In this document: one piece after another, positions 44,271 through 56,865 of the stretch
How positions within the stretch are numbered: the stretch's first letter is position 1
Layout: each line of letters starts with the position of its first letter
DNA from: Pinus tabuliformis
Taxonomy: Eukaryota > Streptophyta > Pinopsida > Pinales > Pinaceae
Length of the DNA: 64,000 bases
NCBI GenBank assembly: GCA_031772625.1
Contig: CM062810.1
Location: 458,681,731 to 458,745,730, forward strand
Direction of reading: 5' to 3'
Translations under genes and position numbers: made by a program
Notes under the pieces: generated by a model
What the model saw: the letters and a program-made list of their open reading frames with translations, nothing else
The model's database searches: none
What the model was told of the DNA's origin: nothing

Positions 44271-46374
44271 ATTAGAGTGATTTCGAAGCACAATAAGATT
44301 GATACTTTGTTTGATAGTGGATCACAAGTAAATTTGATTTCTGAAACAATTGTAAAGAAGTTGGTATTACAAAAAAAACCTCATGAGAAGCCATATCCAT
44401 TAGGTTGGGTGTGTGATAAAACAAAGCTACAAGTAACAAGACAATGTAAACTTAGGTTTGCTATTGGATCAACATTTGTAGATGAGGTTGAGTTAGATAT
44501 AGTTCCATTGGATATATGTGGTATTGTTTTGGGAAGTCCATACTTGTATGATAGAAAACCTATTTTCTATAGAACTGAGAATAAGTATCAACTCACTAAA
44601 GATGGAATAGAATATATTGTAAGAGATCATAAACTCAAAGATAACTATTCTCTCATAAATTCAGGACAAATGAAAAGAATTGTGAATTCAAGTAAGTAGT
44701 TTTTACTAATGGTTGTAAAGGCAAAGGATCCTAAAAATTCCAATGCATTTGAAGGCTGTGATTCTAAACAGAAAGCTGATTTAGTTAAAGTTGTTTCAGA
44801 GTATGATGTTCTATTTCAAGAACCAAAAGGTATGCCACCCAAGCGAGAAATAGTACATGATATTTATTTGCAGCAAGATGCTCCATTACCTAACATTGGA
44901 ATGTACAGGTTGTCAACTTTAGAGAATGCAGAGATAAAGAAGCAGGTACAAGAGTTTCTCGATAAAGGGTTTATACGACCAAGCACATCACCATGTGGAT
45001 CGCCAATCGTGCTGGTGAGAAAGAAAGATGGTTCACGAAGAATGTGCATTGATTATAGAGCACTAAATAAAATAATGATCAAGAATCGTTATCCTCTTCC
45101 TCGTATTGATGACTTATTAGATCAATTAAAAGAAGCAGTTTACTTTTCTAAGTTAGACTTGCGAAGTGGTTATCATCAGGTCAGAGGCAAAACAAGATGC
45201 ATGGAAGACTGCTTTCAAGACTAAGCAAGGACTATATGAATGGTTGGTTATGCCTTTTGGCTTAACTAATTCTCCTGCTACATTTATGAGAGTTATGAAT
45301 GATGTACCTAGACCATTTATTGATGACTTTGTAATTGTTTATTTAGATGACATTCTTGTTTTTAGTAAGACATGGGAAGACCATGTAAAGCATGTAAAGC
45401 AGACTTTAGATGTTTTAAAAAGAGAAAATCTATATGTAAAACTGTCAAAATGTGAATTTGGCAGAACATCTTTAAATTTTTTGGGTCATATTGTAGGGGG
45501 TGTTGAATTGAAGATAGATCCCTCTAAGGTTGAAGTCATTGTGAACTTGCCTAAACCCAAATCTGCTACAGAGGTTAGGAGTTTCCTAGGGGTAGCACAA
45601 TACTATAGAAAGTTTATTGCTAACTTTTCTTTAATTGCAGCTCCATTACATGCTTTAACAGGATTGAAACAGGTGTTTCATTGGGGAGGAAAATAGCGGA
45701 AAGCCTTCAACACCTTAAAAGAGAAAATCAGTATAGCACCAGTACTAGCATTTCTAGATCTTCAACATCCATTTGAGATTGAGATATATGCCAGTGACTA
45801 TGACATGGGAGCAATGTTGATGCAACATGGAAAACCCATATGCTATCATTCTGAGACGTTTACTTCTACAGTAGTTAATTATCCCACATATGATAAAGAA
45901 TTGTATGCATTAGTACAAAGTGTGAAAAAGTGGAAACATTACCTAATGGGTAAAGAAGCAATCATACATACAGATCATCAACCACTTCAATATTTGCACT
46001 CACAAACTAAATTGCAACAATCAAGACATTATAGGTGGATGGGTTTTCTATAGAAATTTCATCTTTTCATTAGATATAAGAAGGGCATACACAATAAGGT
46101 TGCAGACATGTTATCAAGACCAATCATAAATGCATCTACTATACTTAAGCATAACTCAGTAATGCATGAAAGTTACATTGAACAATATGCTCAAGATGTA
46201 GATTTTAAAGATGTATATGCAACTTTAAGTCATGGCAAGAAAGTAGAAGAATTGGATTATTATGTAAAGGACCAACTCTTATATCATTTGGGAAAGTTAT
46301 GCATTCCACAAACTGAAAGAGTTAACATAATCCGAGAAGCACATACTTCTCTCATATCACGTATTTTGGTGTAA
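44271..46374 (+). pseudogene. pol: G3 protease, RT and RNase H
   Basis: Protease motif LFDSGSQVNLISE near 44310 and GIVLGSPYLYD near 44520. RT runs from about 44800: [29 protein letters not shown], then a frameshift near 45180, [12 protein letters not shown] and the intact catalytic box [10 protein letters not shown] near 45340. RNase H follows after a stop at 45694. Its first catalytic Asp is lost (IEIYASDYDMGA where TDAS is usual), while IIHTDHQPLQYL keeps another. The domain ends VADMLSRP near 46105. Additional stops at 46051 and 46372. Decayed but recent enough to read through. Confidence 0.93.
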
Positions 46375-47600
46375 GTAAAATAGTTGCACAATTGCAAAGG
46401 TTCTGTTATTGGCCAAGAATGCATGAGATAGTTTCTATATATATCAAAGGGTGTACTATGTGTCCTACAAGCAAGCCCAATAATAGAAAATTAGGCTTGT
46501 AAACTCCACTTCCAATTCCTTCTCGTCCTTGGGAAAGTGTTTCCATGGATTTTGTTGGGGGATTGCCAAAGTCTAGGAAAGGTCATGATTATTTGTATGT
46601 TGTTGTGGATAGGTTCAGTAAAATATGTATTTTGATACCATGTAACAAGCAGGTTACAGCTGAACAAACAACAAAGTTGTTCTTTCAGAATGTATGGGTT
46701 CATTTTGGGTTACCCACTTCCATTATATCTAATCGAGATCCTCAATTTGTTGGGAAGTTTTGGTCAAATATATGGGAGTTGATGGACACCAAGTTGAAGA
46801 AGAGCACAACATTTCATCCACAAACAGATGGTCAGACAGAAGTAGTCAACAGGACAATGATCCCGTTGCTCAGAGGCTATTGCAGCAAGAATCCCAAGCT
46901 TTGGGATGAGCATTTGTGTTATGTGCAGCATACTTACAACCATGTCAAGCACTCTTCTACTCAGAGATCTCCTTTTGAGACTTGTTTTGGTTATATACCA
47001 AAGTATCCCTTAGATTTTGTCTTTGGTAAAGACATAGCAGTTGATGGACACAGTGATGTGGACAAAGCAACCAAGTTCATTGAACAAATCCAGGAAATTC
47101 ACCAGGTAGTACAGGAACAGCTGGAAAGAAGTCAAGCCAAGTACAAGGCAAGACATGACAAGCATCGAGTTGAGCATTGTTTTCAAGTTGGTGATCAAGT
47201 CTGGATGTACATCAGCAAAGATAGAATGCAAGGTGAAGGTAAGAAGCTAAAACCAATAAGGTATGGACCTTTCAATATACTTGATAAAATTGGTGAAAAT
47301 GATTTTCACCTTGATTTGCCAGCGTATATGCAAATCTATTCAGTCATTAATGTAGAAAACTTGAGATTGTATAAACCTTCATTGATTGAAGATCCTAAAG
47401 AGAAAAGTCAGTTTCCTTCTATTGGGGATTTGTTTCCTGAGTATCTCAATGAGTTACAGGAGGACACGGTTCTGGACAGCAAGGTAAGAACAATGCATCA
47501 AGGGGATATTGAGTACCTGAGAGTGGGACTCAAAGGTTCAAATCCATGCAAGGCATGATGGATAGAAATTAGACAAGTGAGGGAACTATATTCTCACTTA
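46375..47600 (+). pseudogene. G3 integrase and decayed chromodomain
   Basis: The zinc-binding part (about 46340-46470) is broken. From 46545 to 47558 a 337-codon frame is open: catalytic acidic residues in SMDFVGGLPKS, SNRDPQFVGKFW and HPQTDGQTEVVNRTM, followed by the C-terminal domain with RHDKHRVEHCFQVGDQVWMY and VINVENLRLYKPS. The frame ends in a shifted chromodomain remnant (YLRVGLKGSNPCKA, then RELYSHL in another frame near 47575). All three integrase residues are intact, which makes this the best-preserved pol domain in the window. Confidence 0.93.
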
Positions 47601-47642
47601 ATCGATGCCTAAAAACCAAATTTTGGTGGTCCAAAAGCTTTT

Positions 47643-47655
47643 CAGTAGGAAGGCA
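47643..47655 (+). other. G3 polypurine tract
   Basis: CAGTAGGAAGGCA directly before the 3' LTR. It is purine-rich but interrupted, probably decayed. Confidence 0.5.
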
Positions 47656-49223
47656 TGATCCAAAATGGATCCTAAAACCTCTAAGTCTAAGTCTTTAATA
47701 CTATCGGAAAACACTATCGCAGAAGAAAAACCATGAAGAATGGCGGAAAACAGAGTAAAGTGAAGGATGAAGTATCGTTGAATCAAAACCGTTGGATCGA
47801 ACTGATCAGCGGTCCAGATCAAATCGGCGATATCACATCGGCGGAGGTCAGTGGGGCATATCGGCGCTAACCCTGAGTGAGTTGCGACTGTGATCCAGCG
47901 ATATAACGTGGACCGTCAGATCAACATGCAGATCAACGACGGAGACCACGTATATCACATTGCAAATTTAAAAGGGAAGGACTTACTGTAGGCCAGAGAC
48001 ACAAGCGATATGCGATTGCGACTTATCGCATCGCAATATAACAAAGGGGTGATGCCAAGAGGACCACGGGCCTTGCGACATGCGATAAAGGCCAGACCCA
48101 ATAGGGATTATGGACGTGATTTAAATATATTTGAAGTCTAGTTTTTGCGGATTTCTTTGTATTTCCTCGTGTATTGATGTTTGGCCACATACAATGCGAT
48201 ATTGCGATATTGCAATAGAATGGCGGACCCGAAAGGTTTATAAATACAGCTTCATATAATTTGAGTTCCATGGTAAACGATATTTCAAGCGGACTTCAGG
48301 TGGTAAGTGGTATTGGAGAGGCTCCGCCCGATCCCATACACTAGCCGACACGTGGCACGCCGCAGGAGAGAGAAAACCACTTTTTCGGGCAGGTAATCTC
48401 CATGCACATAGGCCACCTGAAATGGTTGTCAGCCGTTGGATTGGGAGATCATGGATCAACGGTGGATTTGTGATAGCGATCAAGCATGGACCCAAAAGGA
48501 TTATGGGGCGGACTTTATATCATTTGAAGTCCGACTTTGGCGTTTCGGTCGGGATTTCTTGTGTTTTTAGTGTTTTCCCGGTATTTCTCTGTGTAAATAG
48601 AGAAGTGTAATTTCAAGGGATTTTCACCCGCGCCCAAGATCTTTCCATTTGTGAACAACTGCCTATGTGCCTTAAGTGTTTTGCAATGAGTGTTTAACGC
48701 TCGGCAAGGAGATGAAGGGATAAAGGCCAGGAAGCAGAGAGCCCAAAAAGGAAGGTGAACGAACAGGGCAAGAGGCTTAAAAAACCACTCAATGGTAGAG
48801 ACAGACGAGAGGTAGTTGCTCAGAGACAGAGATTCATAGAAAATGCAACTACGAACAGTTGATCAGAGGCACTAAGAGGGAGAGTCTGTGTACTCTTTAA
48901 ACTCGAGGTTTTCGAGTGAAATCCCTATGTAATATCACTGTTGTTGTGTTATGGCTCTGCTTGAGCTCACACTTGTAATATTCTGCTCTTAAATACATAA
49001 TATAGAGGTCGACACTAAAAGCTGGACCAGGAGATGTAGCCAAGAACTCTAGTGAACTCCTTGATTATTTTTTGTGTTGATGTGTGTGTTTGTTATGTTT
49101 TCTAACTACTCATTGTCTATATTATTCGCAATCTTTTCGATTTGTTGCACTAAGTAATATAGGCATTCCTGCACATGAGTCTGTAATACCTTAATATTGA
49201 TTTAAGATCTCATTTTCAGATCA
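47656..49223 (+). repeat. G3 3' LTR
   Basis: 1568 bases, the same length as the 5' LTR. TATA box at 48239-48246. It is followed by the TCAAG duplication. Confidence 0.97.
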
Positions 49224-49228
49224 TCAAG

Positions 49229-49949
49229 GGCAAAGGGTGGACCAAGCAACCTTCCTCCTTGGATATACATTATGCTATTCATGCTCCCCCTGAGTACATG
49301 CTGAGTCTACAGAGATATGATTCAAAAGAATAACATGATTCTATAACTCAACTAAATGAGTATGACCTCCTTATGACCAATGACTCATACATACATCAAT
49401 CACCCAACCAAGTGGGGATACACCACATTTGACCCATCCACCCAACCAAGTGGGGATATACCAATTGTTTATACATGAAAAAAATACAATAAATATTACA
49501 TCATCCATACCATGCAAAGTGGGGATACAAATTACATCATTTGTCCAATAGGACTCATTCAAATATATGAGAATTCATATCACACCCTAGACCTTTACAT
49601 GACTTCAACAACAAATGGTATAAATATCTGAAGCCATAGATGGACTTAGCAACCATAATGCCAACAATGCAGAATGTGTGTGAAGGCTAATGATCCCCCT
49701 GAACATGTGGTAGTTGTGCATTGTCAACAAGTCATTCATCAAGGTATCTTTGTCAGTCAGATAAAAATCAATGAACAAAGCATATTTTCAGACTGTAATC
49801 ATCAACATCAGACAGAGCACCCATAGTAGAGCCTGACCCACTATTTTTTTGTCAAAAAAACATATACACTCCTTCAGCCACAGAAACCCATGTGTATACG
49901 TGACTATACTTCGTGAAACCCGCGTATAATAACCTTCCTCTAAAAAACT
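49229..49949 (-). other. C1 internal region downstream of RNase H
   Basis: About 720 bases between the C1 RNase H end and the G3 insertion, continuing at 41294-41374. No env-like or other ORF is supported. It contains a short repeat around CCAACCAAGTGGGGATA at 49404-49460 (with a CATGCAAAGTGGGGATAC relative at 49513) and GTGTATACGTG/GCGTATAAT motifs like those in the LTR near 49890-49930. Confidence 0.6.
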
Positions 49950-51480
49950 GGATTTAACAGTAGGATGATGCAGCAACTACTCCCAGATTTTGTCTGAGAT
50001 ATTCAAATGTTTCTCTGGGCGGTGCTTTAGTGAATATATCAGCAACCTGTTCTTTGGAGGGAACATACTCCAATTTGACCTTTTGTTCAAGCACTTGTTC
50101 TCGTAGAAAATGGTACTTGATGGATATGTGCTTGGTCTTGGAGTGCATGACTAGATTTTTTGAAATACTGATGGCACTTGTATTATCACATAGAATGGAG
50201 ATGGGTGGAGTACATGTGATCTAAATGTCTTACAAATTTTGCATCATCCAAAGAAGTTGTATGCAGCAAGATGCAACAGCCACATATTCTGCTTCAACTG
50301 TAGATAAGGCAATCGAACTTTGTTTCTTGCTAAACCAAGACACTAACTAGGAACCCATATAGAATGCACCACCACTAGTGCTCTTTCGATCATCAACACT
50401 CCTGATTTGCATCTGTATATGCATGAAGAGTAAGGTCTGTATCTTTAAGATACCATAGTCCAAAGTCCTAAGTTCCTTGAATATATTTGAAAATTACTTT
50501 GACTACCTAGATATGTGATTCCTTTGGATTTTCTTGGAACCTTCCAACAATTCCTACCTCATGCATGATGTCAAGTCTGGTACCTGTTAGATAAAGAAAA
50601 CTTCCAATCATAGATCTGTAAGTTGGTTGGTTTACTGTTGGTGATTCACAATTAGAGCTGAGACTGCATCCTGTTACCATTGGAGTACATACTGGTTTAG
50701 AATCTTCCATTTTGTAATTCTTCAAGATCTGCTTGAGATATTTGGTTTCTGAAAGAAAGATACCATCTTTTGTTTGCTGAACTTGTAGACCAAAAAAATA
50801 AGTAAGTTCACCAAGTAAGGACGTTTCAAATTCTTGCTGCATTACTGAAGCAAAATTCTGACTCATGGATTCTTCATTGCTACCAAAAATGATATCATCT
50901 ACATAAACAACAATAATGAGAAATTTATCATTTTCAATCTTTGTGTATAAATTGCTATCTGCAGAACCTTTTGTAAAGCCTTGTTGTTGTAGATATTTGT
51001 CAAGGCATTAATACCAAGACCTTGGAGCCTGTTTCAAATGGTAGAGAGCCTTTTTGAGCTTGCATATGAGATCTTCATCATTTCCAAGAATGAATCCTTA
51101 TGGTTGTTAAATATAGACTTCTTCTTCTAAATCTCCATTAAGGAGGGTTGATTTTACATCCATTTGATATACTTTTAATTTTCGAAAACTAGAAAGAGAA
51201 AGAAACATCCTTATGGCTTCAAGTCGGGCAACAGGTGCAAAAGTTTCTTCAAAATCTATACCTTCTTGTTGAGCATACCCTTTACAAACAATTTTGGCCT
51301 TGTTTCTAATAACTTCTCCATTTTCATTCAACTTGTTCTTAAATATCCATTTTTTTCCTATAATGTTTTTATCATGAGGTCTAGTAACTAATTCCCGAGT
51401 ATCATTCTTTTCAATTTGCTCAAGTTCTTCATCCATGGCCTTGACCCAACATTCATCTTTGCAAGCTTCATTTACATTTT
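49950..51480 (-). pseudogene. C1 reverse transcriptase and RNase H
   Basis: Copia RT starts near 51436 with [37 protein letters not shown] and [20 protein letters not shown]. The usual KSAFLNG reads KSTLLNG. YVDDIIFGS, the copia catalytic box, lies near 50890, then LGELTYFFGLQVQQTKDGI and YRSMIGSFLYLTGTRLDI. RNase H is read in broken pieces around 50150-50480 and ends HISIKYHFLREQV and VADIFTKA at about 50000. Multiple stops and shifts. Confidence 0.9.
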
Positions 51481-52550
51481 GAGGTTCGGTGGAGGATAGT
51501 AATGCTAGATAGCTTGAGGTCCCTATAAGAGTTCTTCTTATTTTTACACCAACCCCCTTTTCTCCTATAATTTGAGATTCTGGATGATTCTTCTGAACAT
51601 AACTGCCTTTTCCTTGTCTATTGTATCGTCTTCTAATGCTTCATTGGCTTCTTATTCAATATAATTTTGATTTGAAGCGAGAAATCAATCCCCATCTTCC
51701 TCATTGTCATATTCCTCAGTTAATTTCATATATTATGGATTTTTGCATGCTTCATCAACTACAACATCAATGCTTTCAACAATTTTCCGAAGTATTTTAT
51801 TATAACGTTTGTATCCTTTACTTTTGGAAGAATAACCAAGAAGAATACCTTCGTCTTCTCTGGGTTCAAACTTACCAGTTTTTCATTAGTCCTTTTGATA
51901 AAACATTTTCTTCCAAAAACTTTAAAGTATTTTACAGTAGGAGAATTACCATACCAAAGTTCATGTGGAGTTTGAGTGCTATTTACCCGAACATTTTCTT
52001 TATTGAGAATAGTCACAACAGCAAATGCAGCTTCACTCCAGAAGGTTACAGAAGTTCCAGATTCATCCAGCATAGCTCAAGCCATTTGTTGAACTGTTCT
52101 GTTCATCCTTTCTACCACACCATTTTGCTGAGGAGTTCTTGCGATGGAAAATTGCCTTTTTATTCCATGTTGCTCATAAAAGTCAAAGAATTCATCTGAT
52201 ATGAATTCTCCCCCTCGATCAGATCTGAGACATTTGATTTTTAGATCTAATTCATTTTCAACCGAAGCTTTGAAGGCTTTAAACTTTTCAAATGCTTCAT
52301 ATTTATGCTTTAGAAGACCTATCCAACACATTCTGAAAAAATCATCAATAAAAAAAAAATAAAGTATTCTTCTCCACGAGATGACTTTTCCTTGTTGGTC
52401 CACACAAATCAATATGGATAAGTTCAAGAGACTTAATTGCTGACCCTTCCTTTTCAATGAAGTGAACTCTAGTTTTCTTACCGATTTGACATGGTTTGCA
52501 TATGGTATTTTCTGGGATGCTGATATCTGGAAGATCACGAACTACCTTGA
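51481..52550 (-). pseudogene. C1 integrase
   Basis: Pieces 52538-52077 and 52073-51759 form a copia integrase. They show the catalytic core with FIDDFFRMCWIGLLKHKYE (first Asp), LRSDRGGEFISDEFF (second) and TPQQNGVVERMNRT (Glu), then FWSEAAFAVVTILN and the GKR/GRK-like region FGRKCFI. A stop near 52076 splits the two. The linker to RT at 51481-51758 is decayed. Confidence 0.9.
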
Positions 52551-53030
52551 GCCTGCATGCTTTTCTTATTTGAGAAAAGCTTAGATGTCCCTATCTTCTA
52601 TGCCACGGCCAATTTTCATTTGCTTTTCTTAGATAACATTGTTGTTGTCCTCCTATGAGTATGTATAAGTTGTTTGGAGTTCTTGTACCTTTGATCATGG
52701 TCTTTTCTGTATCAAGCTCACGAACAACACATCCGTTTGATCGAAACACCACTTCATTTTCTTGATCACACATTTGACTAACACTCAAGAGGTTATGCTT
52801 TAAACCATCTACATAAATAACATTTCCAGCTTTAACCTTTTCTTTCATGAAAACAGAACTTTTACCTTTAATGACAGCTGGAGTGTCATTTCCAAATGAG
52901 ACATTCTTTTCTTTTTCAAAAGCATTATATGAGTGAAGTTTATCTTTATCACCTGTCATGTGTTTGAAGAGTCCACTGTCGATGTACCACTGATTTTCTT
53001 GTCCTTCTACATACAAGGCTATACCACATC
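52551..53030 (-). pseudogene. C1 protease and integrase zinc-binding start
   Basis: Retropepsin motif WYIDSGLFKHMTGD near 52990 matches the copia protease pattern, with Leu-Phe where Cys-Ser is common. GLKHNLLSVSQMCDQ and NLYIL follow, then the start of the GAG-pre-integrase/zinc-binding region near 52600 with NENWPWHRR (usual LWHRRLGH), where a break occurs. Confidence 0.88.
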
Positions 53031-54783
53031 TTTCTGATTAAGATTCCTTCCTTCTCCATATCTTGGGATTTAATGGTGTTTTCTCCTTTTGAAGTGTTAG
53101 CTGAAATTTGCTCCTGCATTCAGATTCTTCATGACCAAAGTTGTTACAAATCGAGCATTCTATTTCATTTTCAAGAGGAGAAAAGTTATTATAGGAACTT
53201 TTCTTGATTCTTGTTACACTCCTTTGATTTTGTGCTTCTCTAGTCATGATGGTTTTGTAAGCAATGCATTGAGCAGCCTTGTGCCCAAAGTTATGACATG
53301 AAAAACATTGCCCATTAAAAAAGTTTCTGCGAACATCGAATCTTTTCACATTGTTTACCTATTGGTTGTGGCTTCTATTGATATACATCCTTGGAGTAAA
53401 TTGGGTATGATTTACCTGATAATTAATTTTAGGCCTTTGTTGATGATTGACATACTGTTCACTGGTCTTTGTTGCATCAAGATAACTTCTGGTGGAGGTT
53501 GACAGCTTATGTGATTGAGATGATTCTTTAGTATATCCAAGATCTGTCTTTATCAGAGGAGAATGCTGAACTTTGATAATTTCATTTAAAGTTTCTGAAC
53601 CTTTAGCAAATCTAAGATTGAGAGATTTTGTCTTCTCAAGATCTTTTCTTATACCCACAATTTCACATTCTAGATTTTCATTGTGTTTTTTTGTTTCAGC
53701 AAGTTGGTGTGTCAAAGTATCTATGATCATATTATTTTCTTCTAAACAGATTTTGAGTTTAGTGATTTCTTCATGAAAGTATTCCTCTTCTAATGCATCC
53801 AAAAAATCATCATTGTCATAAGCCATGAGAAGTCTATAATCTTGTTCAGTTTCATCTTCATCACTATTAGATAAACCATCAATATCTTCATTCGTATAGT
53901 AACTCCTATTCACAACTTGTTTCCTATTGCCTTTTGCATATTCCTTCACTTTTTCATATTTATCTTTATGAGGACATTTGGTATCATAATGACCAACTCT
54001 ACCACAAGCAATGCATTTGAAAGGTAGCTTACCTCTGAACCTTCCAGAACCCCATTGAAGCTTCTTGACAAAATTTACCTCATCTTCTTCTTCAAGAATG
54101 TGTCATGATTCATTTTTCTCTTCCTTTTCTTTTCCCTTTGCTGATGCTTTAAATGTGGCTTCTCTCATATCTAATGGACCTACTTTTCACATTTCAAAGG
54201 CAGTTAGGATTCCATGAAGCTGAGTCACAATGATAGTCTGAAGATCCTATTTTTCTTCTATGGTAGACACTTTTGACTCAAATTTAGAAGACAAAGATCT
54301 CAAAATTTTCTCAACCAAAGTAACCTCCTTTATTTCTTCACCCAGATTCTTCATACAATTAACAATCTCATCTATATGTAAAAAGTAACTGGCTATACTC
54401 TCATCATTACGCATCTTAAGAGTTTCATACTTAATTCTAAGAGTTTGAAGCTTAGCATGTTTTACCTGAGAGTCTCCTTCGTAGCTTTGAATGATTTTGT
54501 CCCATATTTCTTTAGCTGTCCTAAGTTGCATGACCTTGACAAATTTTGATTCTAACAGACTTCTTAGTAATGTATTGACAACTTTGGCATTAGTTTCGTA
54601 TAACTTCTTACCTGCAGAGTCTGTAAGAATTGTTGCTGGAAATTGATATACCCCTTCCACAATTTCCCAAACATCATTTCCAAGTGATTGTAGATGGGCT
54701 CTGGTTCTTATTTTCCAATATACTAAATTGCTCCCATTGAAGATTGGTGGTCTGATGGATCCCACGCCTTCGTGATTATTCAT
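53031..54783 (-). pseudogene. gag: C1 gag with three zinc knuckles
   Basis: Starts MNNHEGVGSIRPPIFNG at 54783, just after the PBS. The UBN2-type copia gag domain covers LVYWKIRTRAHLQSLG, AKEIWDKIIQSYEGDSQV and LRIKYETLKMRNDESI (54750-54380). After a stop near 54247 come a knuckle CIACGRVGHYDTKC at about 53975-54015, a coiled-coil/acidic stretch (53949-53359) and two further knuckles, CFSCHNFGHKAAQC near 53300 and CSICNNFGHEESEC near 53145. Three knuckles with a long helical spacer are compatible with the larger SIRE-type gag. Stops at 54246, 53358 and 53037. Confidence 0.9.
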
Positions 54784-54826
54784 CCTGAAAGATCTACCTT
54801 CAAGCGATCAAGCTTCTCCTGAAGGA

Positions 54827-54841
54827 CCTGCTTTCATACCA
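54827..54841 (-). other. C1 primer binding site
   Basis: On the minus strand TGGTATGAAAGCAGG, resembling the initiator tRNA-Met PBS TGGTATCAGAGC with two or three changes. It lies two bases from the LTR. Confidence 0.75.
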
Positions 54842-54843
54842 AT

Positions 54844-56753
54844 TGTTGGAAATAATACTCAGAGGGGGGGTGAATCACTATTATCAGATCAATAATTTTA
54901 TTTCCAAAACAAATTTATATACACTACTTCAGTAAAGTGAACTAGCATGTATACACAACTGTGATTAGAGAAACCAGTGTATATCCAGAGAACTTGTGAT
55001 TAAGACAATTTATCATGTGTTGATCTTAAACCAGTGCATCAGTAACTTATTAAATAGTGTAGTAAAAACAGAATAAAGAATCACATATAAGCAACACAGA
55101 TGAACACCAAGATTTAAGGTGGAAACCCAATGTGGGTGAAAACCACATACTATTATTGTCTCTATCTTCTTTTAATAATAATAAAATTTGTTTACAATCT
55201 TGTACTGGTGCAGACTCATACCAATACGCAGGCACCCACCTGCAGAAGGCTACAACCTTCTCTCAATTTCCAGCTTCTACTCGAAGGGAGCTACAAACCC
55301 CTAGCTCTTGTACTAGCCAATGAGTTTACTAGTACGTAGGCGCCAGCCTACAGAAGGCTACGATCTTCTCTCTTCTTCCAGGGACCACGTTTCATAAATT
55401 TTCAGACTGGATGCTCCTGGTGCACAACAATACACATGAAGGCCTCATTTCATCAAATTTTCATACTAGACCCATCAGAAACTTTGAAACTTAAAATGCA
55501 TCAACCATGATTCAGTTAAATTGAACAATCAGATCACTGACACCAGAATACTTTGCTAAACCCAGAAACCTGCATCATCAGGCAGAACCAACTGTAACCT
55601 CAAAAACCATGCATCAAAGTGTACACGCTACTTTGTTGAACCCAACTTGCATATATACGCTACTTCCAGTAATCAAACCTATGTATACCTTCAAAATTAC
55701 TGAAACATTAAACTTATGAATCAAGTATGTACCAACCAGCAATATACAGACCATCTACTTTTTATTTATAGAGATTTACACAGGCAGCAGTAGAGATCAC
55801 CCTTCTCACTTATACAATCAGTTAATCAGATATCAAACACCTTACTCAATTTTACATTCAAATCTAAGAAGACTTCATTGACAGACAGCAGTAAAACAAC
55901 AGCACTGATCTGATAGATCAATGATCCTTGAACATCAAGATTTTCTTTTGCACACACTACTTGGAAGAGCCGAACTAGCGTGTATACACACCTTCACCAA
56001 AGCGAACCAGCATACAGATCTAAAAATACTTACTTCATAACTTCGCTGCACTTTTGGACTTCAGACAAACCCAGATCATGATATTTAAAGAATAAAACAG
56101 GTGTACATAATCAGATCTAGCCCAATATCAAATCATTCAATAATAAGTCATTTCAGGTCTCATGATCCTGATCCAATATTGAATTCAAGGTGCACAAAGT
56201 ATTTCAGATCAAATCACAAACATAGCCCCTGCAACATAAAATATACTTCAGATAGAAGTATTCCTTAGAAACCCATACACTTGCACATTTGCTTTTACTT
56301 CAAAAGATATTCATTCCTTGTGTCTTTAGCCCTTTGATCTTCTCCTCCTTATATACTTAGATCCTTTATCAATACCTTGGACCAAATACCTAGGGTCAAT
56401 ACCACGAACCAAATACCTCGGACCAAAACCTTGGTTTTCCAACATGTACATGCTTTTCTTCCTGTGGGAGTGCGTGTATACGTATATGCTCTTTTTGTTC
56501 TATGGCCCAGCGTGTATACATTGTTTTGACTAAGTGGACCTGCGTATACTTCTTTAAATTGCTTTTCATCAGCCTTTTCCTTTACCTTCTTTATTCTGAT
56601 CAGTAGACCTTAGTTCCATCTTCCTGTTCTTCTATACCACTGCCTTGTTACCTCTTAAAATACCCTTTGTACTATGAGTTTCCTTTTACCAAAACTGAAT
56701 TGACTTGTGAGTGAGTTGTCATCGAGGACAACACTTGTATCATAATGCCAACA
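54844..56753 (-). repeat. C1 5' LTR
   Basis: 1910 bases from TGTTGGAAATAATACT to ATAATGCCAACA in plus view. Minus-strand promoter-like AGTATATAAGGAGG near 56340-56362. It lacks the retrocopy found in the other LTR. Confidence 0.95.
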
Positions 56754-56865
56754 CCACGATCACAGAATGCGAAAACTTTACATTTCTTTATACAAAATTC
56801 GGGCCTTCTGAACCAAAACTTGGGGTTTTAACCCAAAAATTTACCCCAGGGGACCCATTCCCAAC
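56754..56865 (-). repeat. G2 5' LTR, right piece
   Basis: Resumes with the CCACG duplication and matches 27280-27394: TTTACATTTCTTTATACAAA, ATTCGGGCCTTCTG and GGGGACCCATTCCCAA. The expected terminal CAACA is altered at the junction with the next fragment. Confidence 0.88.

Larger units (their letters stand above)
41380..49223 (+). mobile_element. G3: Ty3/gypsy chromovirus nested in C1
   Basis: LTRs of equal length (41380-42947 and 47656-49223, 1568 bases each) start TGATCCAAAATGGA and end TTTTCAGATCA. TCAAG is duplicated at 41375-41379 and 49224-49228. PBS, gag, protease, RT, RNase H, integrase and a decayed chromodomain follow the gypsy order in 7.8 kb, a full-length element. The two LTRs differ at roughly 30 of the first 370 bases by eye, nearly all transitions. 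Confidence 0.97.
38464..56753 (-). mobile_element. C1: Ty1/copia element (SIRE/Maximus-like), nested in G2 5' LTR
   Basis: Minus-strand element with CCACG duplicated at 38459-38463 and 56754-56758. Both LTRs begin TGTTGGAAATAATACT and end ATAATGCCAACA in plus view. PBS at 54827-54841, polypurine tract next to 41280. Coding order gag, protease, integrase, RT, RNase H is the copia order. Removing G3 (7849 bases with its duplication) and the 884-base retrocopy gives about 9.6 kb, normal for SIRE/Maximus-type copia with long LTRs. The lineage call rests on LTR ends and length; no env-like ORF is seen. Confidence 0.95.
26406..56865 (-). mobile_element. G2: Ty3/gypsy element with extra 3' ORF, interrupted by C1
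   Basis: Minus-strand element in the G1 3' LTR. The 3' LTR is 26406-27394. The 5' LTR is split into 37584-38463 and 56754-56865 by C1. Reading leftwards: 5' LTR, PBS, gag with several zinc knuckles, protease, a second gag-like domain, RT, RNase H, integrase, a long extra frame, polypurine tract and 3' LTR. Without C1 it is about 12.2 kb. No clean target duplication was found: the left flank resembles the PBS region and the right flank is a partial LTR of the same family. Every frame contains stops. Confidence 0.9.

Noticed and set aside
49371..49976. Possible env-like ORF after C1 RNase H
   Set aside because: Only frames of about 60 codons, with no signal peptide or transmembrane pattern that holds up; the region contains short repeats instead.
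51621..52199. 192-codon plus-strand frame
   Set aside because: Antisense of the C1 integrase, which has clear catalytic motifs on the minus strand.
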